DNA of 64,000 nt from Agrobacterium albertimagni AOL15 (GTDB lineage Bacteria > Pseudomonadota > Alphaproteobacteria > Rhizobiales > Rhizobiaceae), in NCBI RefSeq assembly GCF_000300855.1, contig NZ_ALJF01000003.1, forward strand, positions 62,001-126,000. Reading direction: 5' to 3'. The notes beneath the pieces were generated by a model. The model was not told where the DNA came from, did no database searches, and was given only the letters and a program-made list of their open reading frames with translations. Positions 18,676 through 28,696 of the stretch are shown here, piece by piece (position 1 is the first letter of the stretch; every line of letters begins with the position of its first letter). A program made the translations under genes and the position numbers.

Positions 18676-20495
18676 TCCGCCGCCTCGTTCAATGCTTCAG
18701 CCTGCAGGAGTTCGATGCGAAAGAGTGCGCCGCCGCCTTCCCGTTTGCCGACCGTCAGGCTGCCGCCGAAATCCTTGATGATATTGTAGGAAATGGAAAG
18801 ACCGAGACCAAGCCCCTTGCCCACGCCCTTGGTGGTGAAGAAGGGATCGAAGATACGCTCGACGATTGCCGGCGGAACCCCTGGCCCACGGTCGGCAATC
18901 TCGATCACCACGTGTCCGTGAGCACTCCGCGCCGAGAGCTCAATCTTGCGGTCTTCCAAACCCTCGACGGCATCGCAGGCATTGGTGAGAATGTTGACCA
19001 GAACCTGCTGCAGACGCACGGGGCCACCCTGGACGGCTGGCAGACCGGGCTCGAAACTGAGAGACAGGCTGGCATCGGCTGTCCCAAGCCGGGCCGAGAC
19101 GATCTCGAGCGTCTCGCGAACCACCTCTTCGATCGAGATCGGGCCAAGCTTCTCGTTCGGCTTGCGAGCGAAGTTGCGCAGATGGCGCGAGATCGATGCC
19201 ATGCGGTCGATCAGGCTGGAAATGCGCCCAAGATTGTCGCGTGCTTCTGGTATCCGGTTGCGATCGATCAGCATCGTCGCGCTGTCGGCATAGGTCTTCG
19301 CAGCGGCAAGCGGCTGGTTGAACTCATGCGACAGAGCCGCCGACATCTGGCCGAGACCGGCGAGCTTACCCGCCTGGATGAGATCGGCCTGGGTCTGACG
19401 CAGTTGCAGGTTGACGCGCGCCAGATCGGCCGTGCGCTCCTCGACCCGCCGCTCCAGCTCGGCCTGAGCTTCGATCTGCATGTGCATGCGCTCCTGCAGC
19501 CGCGCGCGGCGCTGGATGACCACGGCGAGCCCCAGAACGAAGAGGCAGAGAAACAGCAGGATGGCGACCAGCATGGTGCGCGCCTGGGCGTGAATGGTGC
19601 CGGTGTCGAACAACACCTTCACGGTCCAGTCGGCATCCGGCATATAATGTTGCAGCACGAGATATTCGCGATTTCCATCGCTCTGGTTGATGGTCATCAA
19701 CACATGGTCGTCGAGTGCACCGCGCTTGATCGGCAATTCCCGCAGGACGGCGTCCGAATACCGCCGGGAGGCGGTGGTCCGTTCGAGACGTTCGGGTGTC
19801 AGCGGCAGGACCGAGGCATAGAGCCATTCCGGGTTGCCGGTCATGAAGATGATGCCCTCGGGATCATGCACCAGGATCTTGTATTCACCGCCGCGCCAGG
19901 AGGTCTCGATCTCCTCGATGTCGACCTTGAAGGCGATGACGCCGCGCACCGCGCCGTTCACTTCGATCGGCGAAGAGAAATAGTAGCCGCGCTTGGCCGA
20001 TGTCGTGCCAAGCGCATAGAAGCGCGCCTGCTTGCCGGCCGCTGCTTCGTAGAAATAGGGACGGTAGCTGAAGTTCTCGCCGACAAAGCTCGCCGCCCCG
20101 TCGAAATTGCTCGCCGCGATCGTGTTTCCATCCATCGTCATCACATAGATGTCGGAGGATTCGAGCAGCGCGTTGATCTCTTTGAGATAACGATTGGTCG
20201 CATCGCGAAGCGCCGGATTGCCGGGATCGAGAACAAGCTCCTTCATGTCGTCGTGGTCGGCGATCAGTGCAGGCAGCGTTTCGTAGCGGCTGAGATGGCC
20301 TGACAAGGCCGAACTCGCCAGACGCAATGCGCTATTGGCCTGGAGCGAGGCCTCTTCCATGACCTTGCGCGTGATCAGCCGGTTGCCGACCGTCAGCAGC
20401 GCCAGGCTTGCGGCAAGCAGAACCAGAACGAGCGCGATGATCATGCGCCGTGCTGCGGCCAATCGCCGTGCGGGTGGTACCATTCCGATCGTCAA
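18672..20495 (-). CDS. DctB-like sensor histidine kinase
   Basis: A 607-residue membrane kinase of the DctB group. TM1 lies near residues 18-38 ([20 protein letters not shown]). A long periplasmic double-PDC sensor domain follows ([40 protein letters not shown]), then TM2 near residue 325, a coiled coil, the H-box [20 protein letters not shown], and the ATP site [31 protein letters not shown] at 20495 is chosen because AAGGAGGAG lies nine bases ahead; the first ATG, at 20483, is too far from it. The PDC fold and pairing with a DctD-like regulator point to sensing a carboxylate carried by the TAXI-TRAP system. Confidence 0.9.
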   Translation of the reverse strand: MTIGMVPPARRLAAARRMIIALVLVLLAASLALLTVGNRLITRKVMEEASLQANSALRLASSALSGHLSRYETLPALIADHDDMKELVLDPGNPALRDATNRYLKEINALLESSDIYVMTMDGNTIAASNFDGAASFVGENFSYRPYFYEAAAGKQARFYALGTTSAKRGYYFSSPIEVNGAVRGVIAFKVDIEEIETSWRGGEYKILVHDPEGIIFMTGNPEWLYASVLPLTPERLERTTASRRYSDAVLRELPIKRGALDDHVLMTINQSDGNREYLVLQHYMPDADWTVKVLFDTGTIHAQARTMLVAILLFLCLFVLGLAVVIQRRARLQERMHMQIEAQAELERRVEERTADLARVNLQLRQTQADLIQAGKLAGLGQMSAALSHEFNQPLAAAKTYADSATMLIDRNRIPEARDNLGRISSLIDRMASISRHLRNFARKPNEKLGPISIEEVVRETLEIVSARLGTADASLSLSFEPGLPAVQGGPVRLQQVLVNILTNACDAVEGLEDRKIELSARSAHGHVVIEIADRGPGVPPAIVERIFDPFFTTKGVGKGLGLGLSISYNIIKDFGGSLTVGKREGGGALFRIELLQAEALNEAAE

Positions 20496-20577
20496 ATGCG
20501 CGCTCCTCCTTGTCCAAAGGATAGCTGCCTGTCTGCAGCTTTCCAACCCGGCTTTCACGCGACAATGTCCGGTCGCG

Positions 20578-20609
20578 AAAAAGCCGCCGATCCACAGGGA
20601 CCGGCGGCT
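20578..20609 (-). terminator. Rho-independent terminator of the chemoreceptor gene
   Basis: Read on the minus strand, AGCCGCCG and CGGCGGCT pair around a twelve-base loop and are followed by a TTTTT run (AAAAA at 20578-20582 on the plus strand). It is 27 bases after the chemoreceptor stop, so the chemoreceptor is not co-transcribed with the dctB-like gene. Confidence 0.82.
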
Positions 20610-20635
20610 CGTGATCTTGCAGCGATTGGCGGCAA

Positions 20636-23179
20636 TCAGGCGGCGCGATGATGGGTGTGCATGGCCTGCTGACGGCGGCCCTCAGGCGCGAGCTTGAACT
20701 GGTTGACGAGCTGCATCAGCGCATCGGCCTCGTCGGCCAGCTGGCGGGTCGCCGCATTGGTTTCCTCGACCATAGCGGCGTTGCGCTGGGTCATCTGATC
20801 CATCTCGTTGACGGAGGAGTTGACCTCGGCCAGCGCATTCGACTGGTCGCGGCTGGCCATGGCGATGACCGAGACGCGGTCAGCAACCGTGATGATGTTG
20901 GCTGAGATCTCGGCGAGCACAGACCCTGTCTGCTGCACCAGCTTGGCGCCGGAAGAGACTTCCGTGCTCGACTTGTGAATGAGGTCCTTGATCTGCTGGG
21001 CAGCCCCCGCCGAGCGCTGTGCCAGTTCGCGCACTTCCTGCGCAACGACCGCAAAGCCCTTGCCGGCTTCGCCCGCACGCGCCGCCTCGATGCCGGCATT
21101 GAGCGCCAGCAGATTGGTCTGGAAGGCGATCTCGTCAATGACGTCGATGATCTGGACGATCTGGCCAGACGCGTCTTCGATGCGACCCATGGCATCGATG
21201 GCGTTTCCGACAACCGTTGACGAGGTATCGGCACGGCCCTTGGTATCGGCGACGATGTTGTTCACTTCCTCTGCCCGCTCCGCAGACGACTTGACGGTCA
21301 CGGTGATCTCATCGACGGCGGCGGCCGTTTCTTCGAGTGAAGCCGCCTGCTGCTCGGTGCGCTTGGCCAGCTGATCGGCAGCACTGCTCATCTCGGCGGC
21401 ATTGCGCTGGATCATGTAGGTGTTCGAGCGGATCTGCGTCATCGTATCCTGCAGATGCTCGAGCGACTGGTTGAAGTCGTTGCGCAACTGCTCAAGACGG
21501 CCATGGAACGGCGTGTCGATGGTTTCGGAGATGTCGCCCTTGGCGAGGCGGCCGAGACCGGTGGCAAGCGCATTGACGGCGAAGTCGATCTGGCGATCGA
21601 TCTCCTGCTTCTCAAGGTCGTTGCGGCGGCGTTCTTCCTCAGCCTGAGCGCGCTCCGCCTCGCTGCGGCTTTCGATTTCGATCTTCGACAGCGCGTTCTG
21701 CTTGAAGACGCCGAGCGCACGGGCCATCTCGCCGATCTCGTCAACACGGGCTTCGCCATTGATCTTGGTATCGAGAACACCTTCAGCCAGGCGACGCATG
21801 GCGCCGGTGATCTGGCCAATCGGACCCTTGAAGGTGAGCACAAGACCGATGCCGGCGAAGATGGAGATCAGGATGCCGAGCGCGGTCGCGCTGATCGAGA
21901 TGGAGTTGGCCTCCTGCCGTTCCTGGCCAGCCGAAACCTTCTGCATCTCCGCAAAGGTCGTAAGCTGCCTCCAGATGACGTTGAGATCTGCTGCCGCCTC
22001 TTCGAAGCTTGCCTTGCGTTCCTGGCTGACCTTCACGAGCTCGGCGCTGGCACCGATCATCGTATCGACAGCCGGGCCGAGATCCTTCTTGACCTGCATT
22101 AGGATCGGCTGATCGGCGGCCGTCTTGTCGAGTTCTGCAAGGAACTTTTTCACAGCGTTGAACTGCTGCTCCAGCAGCATGCGGTTCTGCTCGGTCGGCT
22201 CCAGCAGAAAACGGGCCATCATGATCTGCACGGCATAGCCGGCGGCCATGACCTGTCGACCGTCTTCGATGACAGCCTGGGCCTTGGCGAGCGGCGCATC
22301 GAGTTCGCCGAACTTGATCGTCGCTTCCTTCATCTTCTGCTGCGCGGCAAGGCCGAGATAGGCATTGAGCTGCGTGAAATTACGAAGCTGAGAGGTCATG
22401 CTTTTGATTACATCCTCGGACATATCGTTGCTTGCGAGCGCTGCCTTCAACTCGCCGCCGATCTTCTCAAGCGTCTTGGCGGCCGACAGGTTCGCTTTCG
22501 GCAGCACTTCCGCCAGCACCTGCTGGCGGGCAAGGATCTCGTCGATGCGCTCCCCGATGACGGCGAATTTCTCCTCCGGCGTCTTGGCCTTGGTGAAAGC
22601 GGAATTCGTTTCGGTGAGGAAGGTGCCGGTGCTGCGAATACTCTCCGCGTCGCGCAGCATCGTCTTGGCAGCAGCGTCATCCGCCTGCACGGCGCGCTCC
22701 ATGGTCGCCATGGCGGCCGTCACGCGCCCCTGCGCGACGACGACCTGCTTGCCACCCTGCTGGAGGGTTTCGACAAGCGCCTTCTCCGAAGCATGCAAGG
22801 TCCAGAGATCGTTGATATGGACGAAGACCTTGTCGATCAGCTTGCCGGCGTCTTCCAACTCCCCACGACCATCGGCGTCGGGAGCAAGCTGGGCCAGCGT
22901 GCTGTCCAGATCCCGTCGCTGCTGCTCGAGGCGACCGGTCAGATCAGCCTTGGCCTCTTCGGTCGTATTGGCGAGAAAGCTGCTCATCGAGGCGGAGACG
23001 TCGCGGAAACCGCTCAAAGACTGCAGCACGCTGTTCGAGATTTCGATGCGGCCCTGCAACAGACCCGACGCATAGAGCCCGGTGAAGCCGACAGCGGAAA
23101 TGCTGATGACGAAAGGCAGAATGAAAATCAGCACCTTCGTCTGGATGTTAAAGCGCGACAATATACGGTCAATGAACAC
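20636..23179 (-). CDS. Methyl-accepting chemotaxis protein
   Basis: An 847-residue chemoreceptor. TM1 is near residues 13-34 ([20 protein letters not shown]). The periplasmic part is unusually long, about 400 largely helical residues to TM2 near residue 435 ([20 protein letters not shown]). A HAMP domain follows ([20 protein letters not shown]), then the signalling coiled coil with its tip [20 protein letters not shown] and [20 protein letters not shown]. No NWETF-like tether is seen; the protein ends in a His-rich tail. A GTG at 23179 is chosen because GGGGAG lies nine bases ahead. It has its own terminator. Neighbouring carboxylate uptake genes suggest, but do not show, a nutrient ligand. 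Confidence 0.93.
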   Translation of the reverse strand: MFIDRILSRFNIQTKVLIFILPFVISISAVGFTGLYASGLLQGRIEISNSVLQSLSGFRDVSASMSSFLANTTEEAKADLTGRLEQQRRDLDSTLAQLAPDADGRGELEDAGKLIDKVFVHINDLWTLHASEKALVETLQQGGKQVVVAQGRVTAAMATMERAVQADDAAAKTMLRDAESIRSTGTFLTETNSAFTKAKTPEEKFAVIGERIDEILARQQVLAEVLPKANLSAAKTLEKIGGELKAALASNDMSEDVIKSMTSQLRNFTQLNAYLGLAAQQKMKEATIKFGELDAPLAKAQAVIEDGRQVMAAGYAVQIMMARFLLEPTEQNRMLLEQQFNAVKKFLAELDKTAADQPILMQVKKDLGPAVDTMIGASAELVKVSQERKASFEEAAADLNVIWRQLTTFAEMQKVSAGQERQEANSISISATALGILISIFAGIGLVLTFKGPIGQITGAMRRLAEGVLDTKINGEARVDEIGEMARALGVFKQNALSKIEIESRSEAERAQAEEERRRNDLEKQEIDRQIDFAVNALATGLGRLAKGDISETIDTPFHGRLEQLRNDFNQSLEHLQDTMTQIRSNTYMIQRNAAEMSSAADQLAKRTEQQAASLEETAAAVDEITVTVKSSAERAEEVNNIVADTKGRADTSSTVVGNAIDAMGRIEDASGQIVQIIDVIDEIAFQTNLLALNAGIEAARAGEAGKGFAVVAQEVRELAQRSAGAAQQIKDLIHKSSTEVSSGAKLVQQTGSVLAEISANIITVADRVSVIAMASRDQSNALAEVNSSVNEMDQMTQRNAAMVEETNAATRQLADEADALMQLVNQFKLAPEGRRQQAMHTHHRAA

Positions 23180-23366
23180 GGTTTTGGTCTCCCCCGACAT
23201 CGAAGCCAGCAAAATTGCTGCCATCGGCGTCCATGCATGAATCGCCTGGAGCATGGCCAAGGAAGACTAATATGACCTTAATGAGACGGGTCTGAATGTA
23301 TCCAGACGGGGCTTCCGAGTGGCTCGGGAAAGCGCCGAGTTAACAACCCAGGATAGAATACACACA

Positions 23367-23404
23367 AAGAAAAACGGCATGCGGAATGGACGATCCCGCA
23401 TGCC
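23367..23404 (-). terminator. Rho-independent terminator of kduI
   Basis: On the minus strand, GGCATGCGG (complement of 23396-23404) pairs with CCGCATGCC (complement of 23376-23384), followed by GTTTTTCTTT. The nine-base stem with T-tail is a textbook intrinsic terminator 36 bases after kduI. Confidence 0.9.
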
Positions 23405-23439
23405 AGTATCGAGTTACTTCTCCACGGCAGAAGGCCGCG

Positions 23440-24282
23440 TCAGCGCATGTCCTCGATGGCGACCGCATCGACATCGGTATAATCGACATTGTCGCCGGCC
23501 ATGGCCCAGATGAACGAATAATTCGCCGTGCCGGCCCCGGAATGGATCGACCAGCCGGGAGAGAGAACAGCTTCTTCGTTCTTCATGATGATGTGGCGCG
23601 TCTCGTCCGGTTCGCCGAACAGATGGAAGACACGGGTCTTTTCCGCCATGTCGAAATAGAGATACACCTCCATGCGTCGGTCGTGGATGTGGCAGGGCAT
23701 GGTGTTCCACACCGAGCCCTTGGCAAGGCTCGTCATGCCGACCACCAACTGGCAGGTCTTCACGCCTTCGGGGTGAACGAACTGGAAGATCGATCGCTCA
23801 TTGCTTGTTTCCTGCGCGCCGAGATCGAGCCGCTTGGCATCGCCGATACCGATGTGCCGAGCCGGGTGCCGTGTGTGTGCCGGAGCGCTGAGCAGGTAGA
23901 ATTTTGCGGGCTCGTCCGCCGACACCGAGGCGAAGGTGACCGACGATCCCATGCCGGCATAGACCATGTCACGTGTGCCGGCTTCGAACCGTTCTCCATC
24001 GACCGTCACCACGCCTGCCCCGCCGATATTGACCGCAATCATCTCACGACGTGCGAGCAGTTCAGGCGTACCCGCCGGCTTGATGGTTTCGAGCGGCAGT
24101 TCCGAGGCGAGCGGCACGGCACCGCCGACGATCATGCGATCGTAATTCGTGTAGTGCAGCTGGATGCGGCCCGGCACGAAGAGCGGCGGCAGCAGAAAAT
24201 TCGAGCGCAGTTCATCCGTGCCGAAGCCGGCAGCGGTCAACGGATCGATGGCGAAGCGATTGGTGAAATCGGTGTGCGACAT
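23440..24282 (-). CDS. kduI: 5-dehydro-4-deoxy-D-glucuronate isomerase (KduI)
   Basis: A 280-residue cupin isomerase that turns 5-keto-4-deoxyuronate, the product of unsaturated uronide cleavage, into 2,5-diketo-3-deoxygluconate. The zinc site is visible as MPCHIHDRRMEVYLYFD (two His, then Glu), with the distal His in WSIHSGAG. GYTNYDRMIVGGAVP-like HYTNYDRMIVGGAVP and LDLGAQETSNERSIFQFVHP are also family stretches. The ATG at 24282 follows GGAGG by four bases; an ATG one codon earlier is too close. It lies downstream of the AraC-type regulator and acts with the GH105 and GH28 enzymes of this pectin locus. A putative promoter and paired repeats lie just ahead of it. Confidence 0.95.
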   Translation of the reverse strand: MSHTDFTNRFAIDPLTAAGFGTDELRSNFLLPPLFVPGRIQLHYTNYDRMIVGGAVPLASELPLETIKPAGTPELLARREMIAVNIGGAGVVTVDGERFEAGTRDMVYAGMGSSVTFASVSADEPAKFYLLSAPAHTRHPARHIGIGDAKRLDLGAQETSNERSIFQFVHPEGVKTCQLVVGMTSLAKGSVWNTMPCHIHDRRMEVYLYFDMAEKTRVFHLFGEPDETRHIIMKNEEAVLSPGWSIHSGAGTANYSFIWAMAGDNVDYTDVDAVAIEDMR

Positions 24283-24291
24283 CATTCCTCC

Positions 24292-24339
24292 CATACATGT
24301 TATGTCAACTTATCATACATGTTGCAGGTCATGCGGCAA
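24292..24339 (-). promoter_or_regulatory. kduI promoter with 22-base-spaced direct repeats
   Basis: On the minus strand, TTGCCG (24334-24339) and TATGAT (24312-24317) form a -35/-10 pair with a 16-base gap. Two copies of AACATGTATG (plus-strand 24314-24323 and 24292-24301) lie on the same face of the helix with a 22-base period, one over the -10 and one against the ribosome site. Both contain the palindrome ACATGT. The position suggests repression of kduI, by the AraC-type protein or an unseen uronate regulator. Confidence 0.5.
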
Positions 24340-24414
24340 GCGCAAAAAATCTTTTCATTAGCGGCATAGCAATAGGGAGAGTGCGTGTACCGCGATAAAG
24401 TCATAAGACAGGAT

Positions 24415-25329
24415 TCAGCCACGCGGCAACGGATAGGCCACCTGGCCATCCTCATCACCCCTGGGAAAAGCGCCTTCGCGGTTGCGCCGTTCGGCTTCCC
24501 TGTATCCCTGCGGACTGATCCCGATATAGCGCTTGAACATGCGGGAAAAGTAATAGGCGTCCGCATAGCCGGAGAGAGCGGCGGCCCGCTTCACCGTGCA
24601 GCCGCCGGCGAGCAGTCCCATGGCGCGCTCCATGCGCTTGAACTCCTGGAACTTGTCCATGGTCCAGCCGACGCGCTTGCGGAATTCGCGCTTGAAATAG
24701 TCGGGATTGTAGGGCGCGGCCGAAAGCACCTGCGAGGTGATCGCCTCGTTGAGCGGATCGGCGGCGATCTGGCTGGCGGCGACCATGATTGCAAGCGACA
24801 GCTGGTCGGGATTGGCGACCGTCCCGACCGACTGCTCGCGCCAGCCGATGAAGGCCTGCTCGATGAACTCGATCAACAGGAACATGAAGACATGATGCTG
24901 CTGCAGGCTCGTCGAATAAGGTGGCGCGGTTTCGCGAAAGTGACGGACGACCTTTTCCAGCATGTCCCAGCGGGCAAGCTTCACCGACAAAGCGAGATCC
25001 ATTTGCGCAATGAGATCGAGCCGACCGAAAAGATCGAGAGTGAAATGCTGCGCAACCCCGGTATAGGCTTCGACCGACGCCGATCGACCGACGAACCGCG
25101 TGCCGGCGGGCAAAAGCATCGCCGAACCCGGCTCCAACTCCACCGTCTGCCCCTCGACCTCATAGATCCCGCGACCGCTCAGGCAGATCACGAGGTCATG
25201 CACCCGGTTCGACTTGTCGATCGACCAGGTCTGCGAATGCTGCATGCGGATGGTCGAGCGTGTCAGGTTGAGCGCCAGCGCCTGCATCGGAATACCGCCG
25301 AGCACACTACCTTCAGTTTCGTCCATCAT
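24415..25329 (-). CDS. AraC-family transcriptional regulator
   Basis: A 304-residue AraC-type regulator. The N-terminal half is a cupin-like sugar-binding domain with LVICLSGRGIYEVEGQTVEL and PGSAMLLPAGTRFVGR. The C-terminal DNA-binding domain has two helix-turn-helix units, the second in VKRAAALSGYADAYYFSRMFKRYIGISPQGYRE, the classic AraC signature. Two ATGs (25329 and 25326) follow GGGGAAAA; either could serve. It lies between kduI (same strand, downstream) and the divergent GH4/ABC operon, the usual place for a pathway regulator. Probable control of the pectin-oligomer genes is inference from that location. Confidence 0.92.
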   Translation of the reverse strand: MMDETEGSVLGGIPMQALALNLTRSTIRMQHSQTWSIDKSNRVHDLVICLSGRGIYEVEGQTVELEPGSAMLLPAGTRFVGRSASVEAYTGVAQHFTLDLFGRLDLIAQMDLALSVKLARWDMLEKVVRHFRETAPPYSTSLQQHHVFMFLLIEFIEQAFIGWREQSVGTVANPDQLSLAIMVAASQIAADPLNEAITSQVLSAAPYNPDYFKREFRKRVGWTMDKFQEFKRMERAMGLLAGGCTVKRAAALSGYADAYYFSRMFKRYIGISPQGYREAERRNREGAFPRGDEDGQVAYPLPRG

Positions 25330-25340
25330 TTTTCCCCTAT

Positions 25341-25368
25341 TTGTCGATTTCCGCGCGAACCGTATAGC
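25341..25368 (+). promoter_or_regulatory. Putative promoter of the GH4-ABC-GH28-GH105 operon
   Basis: TTGTCG (25341-25346), 16 bases, TATAGC (25363-25368). This is the best -35/-10 pair in the divergent gap and lies about 100 bases before the GH4 start. The rest of the leader, to 25466, is purine-rich and shows no clear stem. Confidence 0.4.
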
Positions 25369-25466
25369 GAGATAGTAGACACAGGACCGGTCGACTTGGG
25401 AAGACCGGGGAGGATATCAGGAGGAGAAGGGTAGACGGCGAGACAGGCCACGGAGGTGGGCCGGTC

Positions 25467-26900
25467 TTGGCCTCGTCCACCCCAAATATTGCGATGCATA
25501 AAACGGAACACACGCGCCCCGTCACCATCGCCTATGTCGGCGGCGGCTCGCTCAATTGGGCGACGAAACTGATGGGCGACCTCGCCCAGGACGGAACGGT
25601 GCCGGCGACCGTCCGGCTCTACGACCTCGACCATGCTGCCGCCGAGCGCAACGCCCGTATCGGCACCCGCTATGCGGCACGCAGCGACACCGGTGCGCCC
25701 GTCACCTACACGGCAGAGTGCACGCTGGAGGCAGCACTTCGTGGTGCCGACATCGTCATCATCTCGATCCTGCCAGGTTCCTTCGAGGACATGGCAAACG
25801 ACATCGCGATCCCCGAGCGCTACCGCATCCGCCAGTCGGTCGGCGACACCGTCGGACCCGGCGGCTTCGTCCGCGCCATGAGGGCAATCCCGATGATCGC
25901 CGAGATCGGCCGCGCCATCGCCCGTTACTGCCCGGAAGCCTATGTCTGCAATCTCACCAACCCGATGTCGGTCCTGACGGGCACGCTCTATGCCGTGTTT
26001 CCGGAGATCCGGGCATGGGGGTCCTGCCACGAGGTGATCAAGACCCGCAAGATTATGGCTTACCTTGCAAACCGCCGCGCCGGTGAAGTGCTCTACGGCT
26101 ATCGCGATGCGAAGGTGAACGTGCTCGGCATCAACCATTTCACCTTCGTCGACCGCGCCGCAGTTGGCGGTGTCAACATGATGCCGGCCTATCTCGATTT
26201 CGCCAAAGAGCACCATGCGAACGGCTGGCGCGAATCCCCGCTCGACCCCGCCAATGAACACGATCGCTATTTCACAGATAGCTTCCGCGTTAAGTTCGAC
26301 CTCTCGCGCCGCTTCGGCATCGCCGCAGCAGCGGGCGACCGCCACCTCGTCGAGTTCCTGCCGCAATGCTGGTACCTCGATGATCACGCCGTCTGGAAGT
26401 TCGGCCTCACCCCGGTCGAGTTCCGGATGCGGGAACGACAGGAGAAGGTTAATTGTGCCGATGCCCTCGACAAGGGCGCCGAACTGCCGCCAGCCCGCGC
26501 CTCGGACGAAGCCATCGTCGAGCAGATCAAGGCTCTGATGGGCGGTCCTGAGCATGTGAGCAATGTCAACCTGCCGAACCGGGGGCAGTTCGCAGGCTTC
26601 GAGGAGGGTACGATTGTCGAAACCAATGCCCGCTTCAGCCCACTCGGCATCCAGCCCATCGTTGCAGGACGACTGCCGAAGGGTCTCGAACTGCTCGCCC
26701 GTCCCCATGCCGACCGGCAGAACGCCCTCGTGGCAGCGGTCCTTTGTGATGACGTCGATGCGCTTCTGCCGCTCTTTGTCTCGGATCCGCTCGTCGCCGC
26801 CCTACCCCAGAATAAGGCGACCCGCCTCTTCCGAGAAATGGTGACTGCTACCCAGCATCGCCTGCCTGAAACCTTGGCGAAAGCCGGAGGTGTTGCATGA
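25467..26900 (+). CDS. GH4-family glycosidase, probable alpha-galacturonidase
   Basis: A 477-residue NAD- and metal-dependent glycosidase of family GH4. The Rossmann start is VTIAYVGGGSLNWATKLMGD, followed by VRLYDLDHAAAERN. The metal-site Asn and Cys-His motifs are YVCNLTNPMSVLTG and WGSCHEVIKTRK. This subgroup (LplD-like) removes galacturonic acid from the ends of oligogalacturonides. A TTG at 25467 has GGAGGT nine bases upstream and is preferred; an ATG at 25494 (MHKTEH) lacks a ribosome site but is also possible. The stop overlaps the first permease gene by four bases. Placement with an importer, GH28, GH105 and KduI supports a galacturonide substrate. Confidence 0.85.
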   Translation: MASSTPNIAMHKTEHTRPVTIAYVGGGSLNWATKLMGDLAQDGTVPATVRLYDLDHAAAERNARIGTRYAARSDTGAPVTYTAECTLEAALRGADIVIISILPGSFEDMANDIAIPERYRIRQSVGDTVGPGGFVRAMRAIPMIAEIGRAIARYCPEAYVCNLTNPMSVLTGTLYAVFPEIRAWGSCHEVIKTRKIMAYLANRRAGEVLYGYRDAKVNVLGINHFTFVDRAAVGGVNMMPAYLDFAKEHHANGWRESPLDPANEHDRYFTDSFRVKFDLSRRFGIAAAAGDRHLVEFLPQCWYLDDHAVWKFGLTPVEFRMRERQEKVNCADALDKGAELPPARASDEAIVEQIKALMGGPEHVSNVNLPNRGQFAGFEEGTIVETNARFSPLGIQPIVAGRLPKGLELLARPHADRQNALVAAVLCDDVDALLPLFVSDPLVAALPQNKATRLFREMVTATQHRLPETLAKAGGVA

Positions 26901-27781
26901 GTGGAGACAGCCGTTACCTCGGGCTCTTCTATCTCGCGCCCTACATCATCGGGCTCCTGATCTTCACGGCCCTGCCCTTCGTCGTCTCGCTCTATCTGAG
27001 CTTCACCGACTACAATCTGATGAGTGCGCCGATCTTCACCGGCTTCGACAACTATGTGAGGCTGTTTACCGGCGATCGGACCTTCCGCAAGTCCCTCTGG
27101 GTGACGCTGATCTACGTCTTCACGACGGTGCCACTGAAGCTGATCTTCGCACTCTTCGTCGCGGTGATCCTGAACTACAAGCTGAAGTTCATCAACGTTT
27201 ACCGCACGGCCTTCTATGTGCCCTCGATCCTCGGCGGCTCCATCGCGATCGCTGTCCTCTGGCGCTACATGTTCGCTGATGTCGGCCTGGTCAACATGGG
27301 CCTGACGATGATCGGCCTCGAGCCCGTCAACTGGTTCGGCGACCCGACCAATGCGCTCTTCACCATCACCCTGCTGCGCCTCTGGCAGTTCGGTTCGGCC
27401 ATGGTGATCTTCCTGGCGGCGCTCCAGAGCATCGACAAGAGCCTTTACGAGGCAGCCGCCATCGATGGCGCCGGCAAGTGGAAGAGCTTCGTCCACATCA
27501 CCCTGCCGCTGATCACGCCGGTCATCTTCTTCAACCTGATCATGCAGATGGTCCAGGCCTTCCAGGAGTTCAACGGCCCCTACATCATCACGCAGGGCGG
27601 CCCTCTGAAGGCCACCTACTTCCTGCCGATCTACATCTATGACGAAGCCTTCAAGCGTTTCGACATGGGTTATGCCTCGGCCATCGCCTGGGTGCTCTTC
27701 GTCATCATCATGGCGCTCACCCTCATTGCCTTCTGGTCTTCGCGCCACTGGGTCTACTACGCCGGCGACAAGCGGAGCTGA
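26897..27781 (+). CDS. ABC sugar transporter permease (MalF type)
   Basis: A 294-residue permease with six predicted membrane helices. It starts MSGDSRYLGLFYLAPYIIGL and carries the ATPase-docking EAA loop near residue 190, LYEAAAIDGAGKWKSFVHIT. The ATG overlaps the stop of the GH4 gene, so translation is coupled. With the next permease it forms the channel of a type-I ABC importer for carbohydrates. The genes around it make oligogalacturonides or rhamnogalacturonan fragments the likely cargo. Confidence 0.93.
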   Translation: MSGDSRYLGLFYLAPYIIGLLIFTALPFVVSLYLSFTDYNLMSAPIFTGFDNYVRLFTGDRTFRKSLWVTLIYVFTTVPLKLIFALFVAVILNYKLKFINVYRTAFYVPSILGGSIAIAVLWRYMFADVGLVNMGLTMIGLEPVNWFGDPTNALFTITLLRLWQFGSAMVIFLAALQSIDKSLYEAAAIDGAGKWKSFVHITLPLITPVIFFNLIMQMVQAFQEFNGPYIITQGGPLKATYFLPIYIYDEAFKRFDMGYASAIAWVLFVIIMALTLIAFWSSRHWVYYAGDKRS

Positions 27782-27783
27782 TC

Positions 27784-28692
27784 ATGACAGACCACGCCCT
27801 TCCCCCCTATGCCGCTGGCATCGAAGAAGCCGACAAGGCCCACCGCCGCGATCTGCGCCGGCAAAAGATCACGACCGTCTTGCGTTATGCTGTCCTGACA
27901 GTGGTTGGCCTGATCATGATCTACCCGCTTGTCTGGCTGATCGGCGCCTCGTTCAAGACCAATTCCGAGATCTTTGCCAATCCCGGCTTCTGGCCGGAGA
28001 ACCCGACGGCTGACGGTTATATCAGGGGCTGGCAGACCTCGACGCCCTATACCTTCGGCACCTTCTTCCTGAACACGCTCTGGATCGTGCTGCCCAAGAT
28101 CATCGGGACGGCGATCTCCTGCACGGCGGTGGCCTATGGCTTTGCCCGCTTCGATTTTCCGTTCAAGAAGCTGCTCTTCGCGACCCTCATCGCCACGCTG
28201 CTGCTGCCGAATGTCGTCACCCGCATTCCGCAATATCTGCTGTTCCGCGATCTCGGCTGGCTCGATACCTACCTGCCACTCTGGGTCCCCTCGGCCTTTG
28301 CCGGCGACGCCTTCTTCGTCTTCATGCTGGTGCAGTTCCTGCGCGCCATTCCGCGCGACATGGAGGAAGCAGCCCGTGTGGATGGCGCCAATACCTGGCA
28401 GGTCCTCGTCTTCATCGTCATCCCGCTGCTGATGCCGGCGCTGATCTCGGTCTGCCTCTTCCAGTTCATGTGGACGATGAACGATTTCCTAGGACCGCTC
28501 ATCTACATTTCCTCCGTTGAGAAGTTCCCGGTGTCGCTGGCGCTGAAACTCTCGATCGACACAACGGAGGCCTTCGAATGGAACCGGGTGCTGGCAATGT
28601 CGGTGCTGACACTGCTGCCCGCCCTCACCGTGTTCTTCCTCGCCCAGAAATACTTCATCGACGGCATCTCCGCCGGCGGCATCAAGGGATAA
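27784..28692 (+). CDS. ABC sugar transporter permease (MalG type)
   Basis: A 302-residue second permease of the importer. After a polar N-terminus of about 30 residues comes TM1 (VLTVVGLIMIYPLVWLIGAS). The EAA loop reads MEEAARVDGANTWQVLVFIV near residue 200, with the following PLLMPALISVCLFQFMWTMN. It begins three bases after the previous stop. The pair of permeases, the ATPase and the binding protein that follow make a complete CUT1-type system in one operon. Confidence 0.94.
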   Translation: MTDHALPPYAAGIEEADKAHRRDLRRQKITTVLRYAVLTVVGLIMIYPLVWLIGASFKTNSEIFANPGFWPENPTADGYIRGWQTSTPYTFGTFFLNTLWIVLPKIIGTAISCTAVAYGFARFDFPFKKLLFATLIATLLLPNVVTRIPQYLLFRDLGWLDTYLPLWVPSAFAGDAFFVFMLVQFLRAIPRDMEEAARVDGANTWQVLVFIVIPLLMPALISVCLFQFMWTMNDFLGPLIYISSVEKFPVSLALKLSIDTTEAFEWNRVLAMSVLTLLPALTVFFLAQKYFIDGISAGGIKG

Positions 28693-28696
28693 AACA

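Noticed and set aside
17266..20303. Two rightward frames of about 465 codons opposite the dctD-like and dctB-like genes
   Set aside because: Both are mirror frames of strongly supported two-component genes.
25326..26708. 460-codon leftward frame opposite the GH4 gene
   Set aside because: Shadow of GH4, and it would run through the AraC-GH4 promoter gap.
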